Shown here piece after piece: positions 54,777 through 64,000 of a stretch of 64,000 nt of DNA (within the stretch, counting starts at the first letter, position 1; each line of letters starts with the position of its first letter). Position numbers and translations under genes: made by a program. The notes under the pieces are model-generated. The model was not told where the DNA came from and made no database searches. It saw only the letters and a list, made by a program, of their open reading frames with translations. The stretch is from Sternotherus odoratus (Eukaryota; Chordata; Testudines; Kinosternidae). Location of the stretch: the NCBI GenBank assembly GCA_032164245.1, contig JAVMKO010000003.1:7946651-8010650 (forward strand), read 5' to 3'.

Positions 54777-55500
54777 CTGCAAAAAGGGAAGAAACTGTCA
54801 CACTCTATGTTTATAGCCATTAACATAAGGAAACTGTGGCATTACATTTCAAATCGAAAGCAGAACAGGATTTTCCCCATCACTGAATGGTGAGTTCAGA
54901 TATTCCTGGTACACTCCAGAGCAGGGGATTCATTGCTATAGACTTTTAATGAAGATAGTCAGATATAGCTAAACATGGGAACTAGCTGCCTACCTAGCGT
55001 ACCAGGTAAATATGCCTGACTTATGAACATGGATCCCCTGTAAGTTTACCCCTAACTCTCTAGTAAGGGAGGCCGATTCACATTTTCTTACAAAAGTCCT
55101 CCCTATTAACATTCTACACAGTTAAAGTGACAACCACAAAAAATAAAGTAGCCAGGGGATTAAGAAAAGAATCCTGAAAATTAAATATTAAAATTGCTGG
55201 AAATGTGATACAAAAATGTCGCTGAATGTTCATCAAAACTGTAAAAAAAAGTCTAAATTTGAAATTTCACTGAGGGATTTAATTAAAATTGAGAACTTTA
55301 AAAATGTTGATTATCTCTATTATGTATAGAGAAGTAAAACCAAAAATGTGTAAGATGTGGGAGAATGTGACTCACATTCAGGTGCAGTTTTTCTTTCAAA
55401 CACATTTTTGTCCACAGCTAAAACTAGAACAATACATAGTAAATTATGTGATAAATAAGTGATTCTTAAAGAATGCACAGACTATTCTGTCTTCCAGCTT
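54777..55500 (-). other. Intron-2-like sequence of D
   Basis: Aligns with 43950-44800 and 19260-20170 (tctatgtttatagccatta, tccacagctaaaact). Confidence 0.65.
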
Positions 55501-56888
55501 ATGTAAACCTAAAGCTGACCCGATTTAGATGGCAGTTCCCTGCTAGAAGCTCTACCTCTTGATAATCTTGGTACATGCTCGGTGAACCAGCCAGGAGAGT
55601 AGCACTGACTATGGAGCTTCCAGCTTCACATCCCCTGCCCTGAAGCTGCCTCTCTGGTGTTTTAGGCCTGGTTGATACTATGAAATTAGGATGGTGTGAC
55701 TGCATCTCCATTGGTGCATCTACCACTTCTCGAGGAGATGGAATACCTACACTGATGGAAGAACCCCTCCCATTGGCAAAAGTAGCATCTTCACTGTAGC
55801 ACTTTGAGGCAGATGCAATGGTGCCACTGTACGACTGCAGCAGTTTATGTGTAGACAAGCCCATACTGCTTGGGAAAGTGTTTCAGCTTTCCCATCGTCT
55901 CTCCAGGTCCCATCCTTGCTGCAACATTAATCAAAGCATAAGGTCTTTTATATTTTTCTCAATCCTGGTCATATTCCAATCGGTGGCAATTTTTGTTCTT
56001 TCAGAATAGTGCTGACATTTTAACGCACTAGATGGATGTGGTTTTTTGGTTTAGATTGTTCATGTTTTTCTTTTGGTATTCACAACAGACATTTAATATA
56101 ATCAAATTAAATGTAATTGCAGGAAGGTTGCAACATAAAAACAGGTACAACGCACACACACCCTCACTGTAGGTTGGCTGGCTGAGAAGCCCAGATAATA
56201 CACTTCCCTGGACTGCAGGCAGGACCAAGAGCATTTAAAGTAATTGTTTACAATTGTAATAAGTTGTCAATACACCACACATTCCCTACAGCTTGCAATG
56301 CTCCAACTGGTTTACTTCCAGATGCTGAATGGAATCCAAGGATCTGCCTTAACTGGCATTTAGCACTGAGGACCATACCTGGGATTTGGAGAACCAGGAG
56401 AATGTGGGTGTTACATGTAGGGAGGATGAAATGCTCCAGATAAAATAAACCCCGTCCTGCTCAAAAAAACCCAAAATACTTCCTCCTCCCTTTCTTCCGC
56501 CAATTCACCTCACCTTGGCCTCTTTTCAGAACCAGCTGGAAGTTGAAGTGAACCTTGGCTGAAGTTTGATGATCATTCATTCAACCACTAGCACCCACCT
56601 TCTCTGCCCCCAAATCTCCAACCATCAGAGAGGCAGGGGTCTAAATACTCCCCTTCTGCCCCATCAGACCTTCTCTCCCAGAGGCTTCTCCCAATTGAAC
56701 CTTCCCTCCCAACAGCCTCGTTCCTCCCCCTTGCTTTGTGCTCTGTTCCTGGAGAAGATCCGTCCACCTCCTACCTTTCTCCCCCAGCATCTTGAGATGG
56801 CCCATTGCTCTGCTGAATTTCCACAGGGTGGTTTGTAGTCCACTCCTCATACCACAACCTTAGAGGTCTGGCCAGCCCCTCTTAGAGA
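55500..56888. other. No gene; decayed DNA-transposon sequence in part
   Basis: 55640-55865 holds the pattern of a decayed MITE (cattggtgcatctaccacttctcgagga, and a Ser/Gly-rich antisense frame). The remainder is unassigned. Confidence 0.35.
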
Positions 56889-57001
56889 CTGAAGCCTCCA
56901 ATATCTTCTGAAGAAGAGGTGCCCCCTTCCTTTAGCAGCAGGAACTGCCACTTCTTTATGCACAAGGTCGGGCATTTTATAATATTGTAGATACTGAACC
57001 C
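56889..57001. repeat. Segmental duplication, right copy, first part
   Basis: Matches 7566-7681 with few changes (gactgaagcctccaatatcttctgaagaag). Confidence 0.8.
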
Positions 57002-57189
57002 ATATTAGTGCATGGTAATTTTAAAGGAATTTTAAGTGGAACAAGATGAGCGCTGTGCTACTAACGACTTCTGCCCATGGCAGAAAACAGAGGCAGAGTG
57101 ACTAAGATAATGAAAGGCTTGGCATTCAATTAAAGTAAATTAAATTAAGGATCATTAGATGTTCCTGAAAGCATTCTTAGGAACTCCAG

Positions 57190-57570
57190 TTAAAAGAGAG
57201 GAAAGAAAAGGTAGGAATAAATGATCCATTTTCAGAATGGAGAGAAGTAAATAGTGGTGTCTCCGAGGGGCTTCTACTGGGTTCAGTGTTGTTCAACACA
57301 TTCACAAATGATCTGCAAAAAGGGATAAACAGTGAGGTGGCAAAATATACAGATGATACAAAATTACTTAAGACAGTTAAATCCAAAACAGAGTTACAAA
57401 GGTATCTCTCAAAACCAAGTGACTTGGCAACAAAATGGTGGATGAAAGTCAATGTTAAATGCAAAGTAATGCACATGGCAAAATAGAATCCCAACTGTAT
57501 ATTAAAAAGATGCTGCCTAAATTAGCTGTTACCCATCAAGAAGGAGATCTTGGAGTCATTTGCAGTACTC
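57190..57570 (+). mobile_element. Decayed CR1 LINE reverse-transcriptase fragment
   Basis: Plus-strand frame (57286-57486) with FTNDLQKGINSEVAKYTDDTKLLK: the FADD box has become YTDD. Continues as KCKVMHMAK. Confidence 0.85.
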
Positions 57571-58104
57571 TGGAAGCACTATGTTTCCAGAGTACTACAA
57601 ACTAAATCCTTCTCAATGTGCTTGTATCAACCTGAACTCAATCCCCAGCTTCAGAAGACTAAAAAATTATCTCGAGTCTTCAGTGGGACAGGTGCACCTG
57701 AATAATGTAGCTGTCCTTAACATGCATCAAGACAATACCAGGAACTAGATGTGAATAAGATTGCTGACCATTTCATCCAGAAAGCTACAGTGAGACACAG
57801 AGTCTTTAAACTGAGAAGATAGCAAAGACAGCTTGTAGAGGAGTGTAATAATTGTAATCTATTATAATTCATGATAATGTAATTATGTCATTCATAACAT
57901 TTTAATCATCTTTAAAATAGTAAAGATACCAATGATAGAAACCTTCAGTAACCAGAATATGAAAAAAGTATCTCAATATGCAGAAAATAGCCTTCCCCCC
58001 AAAATCTGCAGAGTTCCCGTGCCCTCCCCTCCCCCAAACACATACACCTCTTCAAAAGCACCCATGGCGAAAACAAAAGTCAGTGCCTATGGTGGTGAAT
58101 GTTT
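57571..58104. other. No gene recognised
   Basis: AT-rich; no supported frame. Lies inside the part of the right duplicate without a left counterpart. Confidence 0.4.
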
Positions 58105-58290
58105 CTGTGTGTATTTCTTAAGAACATATGAAACATAAGAACAGCAGTGTTCTATCCAGCGCAGTATCCTGTCATCCGACAGTGGCCGATGTCAGGTGCC
58201 CCAAAGGGAATGAACAGAACAGCTATTCATGAACTGACTCATCCCCTGTCACCATTTCCCAGCTTCAGGCAGACAGAGGCAAGGTATAGT
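58105..58290 (-). mobile_element. CR1 LINE 3' end fragment
   Basis: Carries aacataagaacagcagtg and ccgacagtggccgatg.caggtgcccc, the CR1 3' UTR pattern in reverse. Confidence 0.8.
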
Positions 58291-58436
58291 TCAAAGCATG
58301 GACAAAGACAATGAAAAAGAGGCAGAGATGGATTAAATGGCCTGATTTTTGGAGGTATTCCTGTGTTTTGAAGAATTGGCAGACACCCACTTTCCTTACC
58401 AGTGCAGTAGATTTAGATCTGAGTAAAGAAAATATT

Positions 58437-60115
58437 AAAGTAGTTTTGATCCACCCATACACACCTAATCTGGTTACCAGCTCTCTCAGTTCTAAGCAGC
58501 TTTGAACACAGGTCTATTTCCACAGAGAGGCATATCCTGACACACCAACATTTAATTAAATTAGCAGATAACTAGCACAATAAGGACAGGTTACATAGGA
58601 CAGTCTCATCTGATAAGGAACATTATAATATTTTAATAAGGCACTTATTATCATCTTCCCTCAAGGGAGATCCAAACTCCTTCCATACCTGAATCAACTG
58701 TAATTTTGATCCTGAAATTACCAAATAAAATGATAACCATATAACACATCAGGAGTGAATACACGTTACAGACCCTCTGAGGTTCACAAACCCTTCCCTG
58801 CATCCAGCCCCTTGACCATCCACAAAGAAGCAGATGACTTTCTATAGCAAAAGTATTCACTGCTTGGCAGGTTGCAGTGAGTAGATATTTCTGATGTGTT
58901 ATTGGTCTGTTTTTAATATTCATTTAAATTTGGTAATTACAGTGTTGTTCTTAGCAATCAGTCAGTGGCGCATTGCACCAGGCAGTATCCCTGCATGCTC
59001 AAGCAATCATAGAATCATAGAACTGGAAGCGACCTTGAGAGATCATCTAATCCAGTGCCCGGCACACAGGGCAGGATTAAGTATTATCTAGACCATCCCC
59101 GGCAGATGTTTGTCTAACCTGCTCTTAAAAATCTCCAATGATGAAGATTCCATAACCTCCTTAGACACTTTATTCCAGTGCTTAACCACCCTGACAGTTA
59201 GGAAGTTTTTCCTAATGTCCAACTGTTAGGGCTACCTCAGTTTCCCTCGCTCCTTCCCACCTGTATTCTTCCTCACCAGCAATCACATAGTTAAACTCCC
59301 AAGGCTCATACAAGCATTCACTTGAGTCTTAGAGGCTCAGTGAAATATTGCTTTGACACCCGGTTGTTGTGGTAACCTTCTCAGTCCCTGGAATGTAACC
59401 TTGTCTCTCCAGATTGCATTCTATGTATGTAACGACTTTGCTAGAGAATGAATATACTCTATTCATAAACTGGTTGGCATCATGTAAGCTTTCTCAAGGT
59501 CCCCACACCAGGTGCCTCAAGAGGGCAGTGACCTAGGACTGATGTCAGGGTTTGCTGATGCGCATGCTTCAAGTAGGGCTGTCCCTCCCTCCACCCATTC
59601 CCCCTCCCCTTTGAATATACTCTATAAAAGTCTGCTTGGTACTGATAATAAATGGAGCTGCTGCCAACCCCCTTTCTTGACCGAGAGAAGGGTGCCTCAG
59701 TTTCCCCTTTGATCAAAGTTAAGTTGTGTGTTTCTTCAATGGTCTCTGACAACTTGTGAGCTCCTTGCCTCAATGCCGCCACTACAATCCGGAGTGTACG
59801 GTAAGGGGGAGAGACGCGCCATTAATTTTCCCCTGACACAACCTAAACCTCCCTTGCTGCAATTTAAGCCCATTGATTCTTCTCCTATCCTCAGTGGTTA
59901 AGAAGAATAATTCTTCTCCCTCCTCCTTGTAACAACCTTTTCTGTACTTGAAAACTGTTATCATGTCCCCTCTCAGTCTTGTCTTCTCCAGACTAAACAA
60001 ACACATTTTTTTTCAATCTTCTCTTATAAGTCATGTGGTCTGGACCTTTAATCATTTTTGTTGCTCTTCTCTGGACTTTCTCTAATTTGTCCACATCTTT
60101 CCTGCAATGTGGCAC
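58437..60115. repeat. Segmental duplication, right copy, second part
   Basis: Matches 8092-9352 in the same order and orientation, with a CR1 at 59006-60115 interrupted by the solo LTR at 59224-59838 instead of the SINE present on the left. Confidence 0.85.
59224..59838 (+). mobile_element. Solo LTR, 615 bp
   Basis: Starts TGTTAGGG and ends CCCTGACA (imperfect inverted termini), flanked by caac on both sides (59220-59223 and 59839-59842). It has TATAAAAG at 59623-59630 and AATAAA at 59647-59652, in proper U3-R order. The left duplicate reads gtccaacctaaacc without it (about 8886). Retroviral or Gypsy origin not resolved. No internal genes. Confidence 0.88.
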
Positions 60116-61990
60116 CCAGAATGAGATTCAATAAGAAGCTGGGACATGTAGGATATGAATTTAGTGGTTAACCCCACCCACTGTGCCTGGGACTGAGAAA
60201 GATTTGTCAGGATTGAGCCCAGAGCTCCAACGGCAGCACAAGAACCACACACACAATAACTAGACACATGGCCAGATTCTGCCACTGTCCCTCTCAGGGA
60301 GTGGTTCTTATTCTGTGAATGATGACATTGAATCATTAGGGCTGGAGTTGGGGTGTGGCATGACATGATGTGAGTGGGCCAGAACCTAGCAGGTCTCCTT
60401 CACTAAGTGAAAATCTAGCCATTTTCAGGGTACAGCTGCTCTTCTATCTCATCGATCCTACTCATGTCCCCAGTTGGCATTGAGATGACCAACTCCATTG
60501 CAGAAGCCATAAAAATGTTCTTCCGTTTTAATGCCTGCAGCTGCAGCCCAGTCACTTCTCACACTCTCCTCTCTGAACAGCTTGAATGAGACAAATCCTG
60601 AAAAGGTGCTTAGTATCTGCAGGGGCCATTGGCTCTCGCTTGTCCAACACATCAATTTTTTGAGTCTACACTTTTCCCTCCTATTGTTAAAACTGCTGAG
60701 CTCACTGTAAGAAAACTGAGGAAAACCCTAGAGAATGAAAGTGAAATTTCATGTTTTTTTCCAGGCAGAAAATTATACAATTCCTCAATTTATATTTACA
60801 GAAAACAAACAAACGCTACATTCCTGACAGAATTTTCAGTATCATTATTTTCCTTTTCTAAGAATGTGACACCACTCTGAAATGGGTGACACTACTCTGT
60901 AATAGGTTTTTACATTGGTGTGGGTACTATAGTGAAGGCATAGGAGGAGCTAACACCCCTACATTGGAAATCCTGTGTGGGCTCTGCCCCCAGGGACACT
61001 GATACATGTGCAAATTGTTATAGGGAACTGGCTCTCTAAAGCAGCATCAAGGGCCATTTCAGGTGTCTGGAATAACCCAAACTGCACATTGAGTCAGCAG
61101 AAGATGGTCCCAGAGAAAAATCTATATTTTTGATGGAGAAAGTTTAGGAAAATCCCAGGTGATTGTTCTTTGAAGGGCCTGGGACTAGGAGCTCCGTATG
61201 CAGGGGTTGGCAGGCAGGCGTCCATCTCCAGAACAAAAAAAGACTTTGAGGTAATTACACCCCCCTGGATTCAGGCGTGCTGAAGTGACTGGAGGCAGGT
61301 GACTCAAAAAGGAGACTTCAAGCCCAGCCAGAGAAAAAAAACTGTTGAAGGAGCTGCTAAGGGAAGGACTCAGCCAGGAGACAGGCCCAGGGAAGGGGGC
61401 TGTGAAAACCCTGAGCCAGAAGGGAGGTTTACAGGCCAGGAAGGCCAGCTCTGGGACAAAGAAGCACCAGGCAGTTTACGGGTACACCCATAAGAGTGTA
61501 CTTTCCAGTGGACAAAACTGACTAGAGTTAGTCGAGAGGTATGGGTGAGTGGTATCAATTACTTTCTGTTGGTTTTTTCCCCGTCCAGAGTTCTTGTCTC
61601 TATCACACAGTGCTGTTTCACCCTCATGATCCCAGGCTACTGTACCACAATCTTGTTTGAGACCTCTCCTGCGGAGATCAAAAGGGAGTCCTGCATGAGA
61701 TCTTTGACACTCTCAAAATTTTCTCTCTATTCCACAAGTTGAGAATTATCCCTTTTACTTTTATATAGACTTTCCTGTCAGCTAGTTTGTACCAGTATGT
61801 TCTAGGACCTGTAGACACAAAATCCACAGTGTGTTAATCTGGCGGTATTTTTCTGGTCAGGCTCCCCAAGAGATAGGTTCCATGCCACTCTTTACTCACA
61901 AAAATCACAGAAACAATATTGTATTAAAGATACTGACCCTGTAAATAATCTAACAGCTGGCAGAGTGCTAGCCTAGCATAAGCAGTGGTA
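60116..61990. other. Extra sequence in the right duplicate, no gene
   Basis: Has no counterpart in the left copy (9352-9358). 60430-60560 resembles 28850-28960. 60960-61500 is purine-rich, perhaps LTR-like. No supported frame. Confidence 0.4.
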
Positions 61991-61994
61991 AAGC

Positions 61995-62098
61995 ACACTA
62001 TAAATACATTAAGAAAGCGAGGAATACTTGACTAAGTCTCTAAGGTGCTACAAGTATTCCTCGCTTTGTTAATGGATACAGTCTAACACGGCTGCTAT
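61995..62098. mobile_element. Foldback element fragment
   Basis: Short palindrome (gcgaggaatacttg ... caagtattcctcgc) followed by cagtctaacacggctgctattc. Counterpart of 9358-9423. Confidence 0.7.
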
Positions 62099-62310
62099 TC
62101 TTGAACCTATAAATACATTAGTGCTAATGGACTGGGTGCAGCATTGATTTGCATACTTCCAACGCACTATGGTCATGTCATCATCGATAAAATTGCATGA
62201 AAACACTTTGTAATAAGATACAAAGGGGTACTGGAAAAGCTCATTGATGTCCGTCACTATACTGGAGTTAGTTACATTTGTTTGCTGACCAAATTTTTCC
62301 CACAGGGAAT
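62070..62310 (-). pseudogene. Unknown open frame, right copy
   Basis: Paralog of 9400-9650 with amino-acid differences at several places (FQYPFVSYYKVFSC in place of FQYLFVSYYEVFSC). Same remarks apply. Confidence 0.3.
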
Positions 62311-62541
62311 TTTAAAATAGCTTTAAGATTTATCTTCTGGTGAGGTTTCCTTTATCTTGCATTCATGCAAAGACATGCCTTTTCTTTCATGGTATTCTTT
62401 AATACACTGTTTCCTTTTTTAACTCATCTGTACACCAGTGAGGGAACCCTGAGACTTCTTGTTTCTGTCTGAGGTGCATTTTAAAGTAGTCTGAAAACAA
62501 TATGTCAGAAGAATGGTTAAAGTGCCAGATTTTATACCTCA

Positions 62542-62738
62542 TTAAGACTGTACCCATTTTCTAAAGCCGCCGCTTTCTCTATCATGCACCAATTCCCTGT
62601 TAAAGCCTTCTCCTCCTGACTGCGTGAGTAATACAAACTTGATAGCATTCATCGCCATATACTTTCTGACAGCTTTCCACACCCCATTTAAGGCTTGTGT
62701 CCTGCCCTCTGTCTTTGTGTAAGGTTTGGTTCCATCCA
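62542..62738 (-). CDS. Possible terminal exon of unknown gene, right copy, no internal stop
   Basis: Counterpart of 9847-10046 with the acceptor-like tract retained (TTTTTTCTTTCAAAATAG) and an uninterrupted 65-codon frame ending TAA at 62542-62544. It reads VDGTKPYTKTEGRT, then NGVWKAVRKYMAM and GGEGFNRELVHDRE. The first exons of the gene (12178-12474) have no second copy in the window, so this is either a fragment or the end of a gene that lies further right. Function unknown. Confidence 0.35.
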
Positions 62739-63009
62739 CTATTTTGAAAGAAAAAATATGTTTTATGTTTGGCTGGGGAAATGCTGTGTTCTTGTGCTTG
62801 GACACGTTTGGCAGGATTTTGTGAGAGATCTTAAAGGAAAGGAGTTTTTTTACAAAAAATTGTTGGTTAGGTTTAGAAAGGAGCGAGGTTATGAAAGAGA
62901 AGAAAGATTTTGGGTTACATTTATTAAGGAGAGAGGTTTTTAAAGAATAGAAAGAGAAGAAAACTAAGCACCATCTCCACCCTCTGAAAAACAGAGGCTA
63001 GGGACACCA

Positions 63010-63420
63010 TTCCTTACCCATCCTGGCTAATAGCCATTAATGGACTTATCCTCCATTAATTTATCCAGTTCTCTTTTAAACCCTGTTATATCCCTAGCCT
63101 TCACAACTTTCTCAGGCAAGGCGTTCCACAGATTGACTGTGCTCTTTGTGAAGAAGAATATCTTTTTATTTGTTTTAAACGTGCTGCCCATTAATTTCAT
63201 TTGGTGGACCCTGGTTCTTATATTATGGGAACAAGTAAATAACTTTTCCTTATTCACTTTCTCCACATCACTCATAATTTTATATACCTCTATCATATTC
63301 CCTCTTAGTCTCCTCTTTTCCAAGCTGAAAAGTCCTAGCCTCTTATATCTCTCTTATGATGGAACCTATTCCAAACCCCTAATCATTTTAGTTGCCCTTC
63401 AAAACCTTTTTCTCTATTAG
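63010..63420 (-). mobile_element. CR1 LINE fragment, duplicate of 10290-10690
   Basis: Minus-strand frame EKRRLRGNMIEVYKIMSDVE to KLMEDKSINGY. It shares both breakpoints with the left copy (ctctattagactcttacaag). Confidence 0.9.
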
Positions 63421-63479
63421 ACTCTTACAAGATGTACAAACACAAAACATCTGGTTACAAACAACAATGATGATGCAAG

Positions 63480-63695
63480 ACCTGCAGATAGGTAGTTATT
63501 TTTAGCTACGGTCTGTGGTGATCAGAATCAGGGAGGCTGACCCCTTAATTCTGCTCATACCCACCGCGGGACACTGCTGATGCTACCGGGTTGTTTGTCT
63601 TTACCCATTTTAAAGCTGATTCCTTCAGTGCTGTGAAGGCATTGGGGGCATTCAAAACTAGGGCCTTTGACCCCTTTGCATTGCTTATTAATATT
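63480..63695 (-). repeat. Segmental duplication, right copy, end
   Basis: Matches 10740-10965 up to ttgcttattaata, where similarity stops. It includes the 3' part of the tandem Ser/Lys-rich region only. Confidence 0.8.
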
Positions 63696-64000
63696 GACGA
63701 ACAGCATGCTGGGAGTTGTAGTTCGGCGGCACAAGGTGCAGGGTTTACAGGAGAAAGAAGACTTGGGTTACATCAGGTTATGGTGGAGGGGGCACGGCAG
63801 GATAGGAGATATCAGTTGGGTGGGTGGGGAGCATGGCAGGGGGGCAGGGGTTACCAGAGGACGCGGGTTACTAAGGGTTCCCGGAAAGGGCGGGGGCAGT
63901 GGGACTGGGGTTGCCGGGAGGGGCGGGCGCAAGAATTACCGGGAGGACGGAGGGGCCGTCACAGGTTACCGGGAGGGACGGGCACAGGGGTTACCGGGGA
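63696..64000 (+). repeat. GC-rich tandem repeat, runs off the window
   Basis: After gcatgctgggagttgtagtt (63702-63724, a ZNF143/STAF-like site) comes a G-rich array of ggggttaccgggagg(a/g)cggg units from about 63840 to the edge. It could be a minisatellite or the start of a GC-rich promoter. The window ends before this can be judged. Confidence 0.55.

Noticed and set aside
55499..55864. 121-codon minus-strand frame as a gene
   Set aside because: The sequence pattern fits a decayed non-autonomous DNA transposon. No splice context or paralog supports coding.
1..64000. CRISPR arrays, operons, prokaryotic signals
   Set aside because: None seen. Spliced genes, LINEs and SINEs show vertebrate nuclear DNA.

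Overview
The window is vertebrate nuclear DNA, most likely from a cryptodiran turtle. The evidence is many CR1 LINE copies, a tRNA-headed SINE with a CR1-like tail of the kind known from tortoises and other cryptodires, 5S-rRNA-headed SINEs, and beta-defensin exons with the short reptile/bird signal peptide. Gene density is low and there are no operons or bacterial features. Most open frames are repeat-derived or chance.

The genes I trust most form a beta-defensin cluster, all on the minus strand. Gene A has its mature-peptide exon at 538-653 and signal exon at 3624-3681; its last exon must lie left of the window. Gene B is complete: signal 27277-27334, mature 22293-22423, last exon ending at stop 16326-16328. 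Gene C is complete: signal 49278-49335, mature 47035-47168, last exon ending at stop 43928-43930. A fourth last exon (D, 54765-54776 plus 3' UTR) has no mature or signal exon upstream in the window. Signal exons end in phase 1 and mature exons in phase 0, so all splice together in frame. All three mature domains have Cys spacing 6-3-9-5-0.

The introns and flanks of A, B, C and D align with each other: 1-4500, 15100-28080, 41530-49730 and 54240-55500. The cluster therefore arose by tandem duplication. A second, independent duplication pairs 7566-11000 with 56889-63695. Paralogous empty sites in these blocks date several insertions: a hAT element (45772-46393, 8-bp TSD), a solo LTR (59224-59838, 4-bp TSD), a 1.7-kb LTR-type element (24709-26427, 4-bp TSD), a SINE (8958-9150) and a nearly intact-ORF CR1 (16361-19256), which lies about 24 bp from the splice acceptor of gene B's last exon.

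Between genes A and B lies the best candidate for something undescribed: a minus-strand multi-exon gene model with a TATA box (12531-12540), an ATG exon (12457-12474), two further phase-compatible exons, a repetitive Ser/Lys-rich region (10800-11265) and a possible terminal exon (9847-10046). The terminal exon has a paralog without an internal stop at 62542-62738. I do not recognise the protein.

Other content: a Helitron (51985-52958) carrying a G-rich minisatellite, an RTE-like LINE nested in an old CR1 (50171-51093), palindromic foldback elements, a possible Maverick/Polinton protein fragment (about 40870-41163), a four-copy unclassified repeat, and a GC-rich tandem repeat starting at the right edge.
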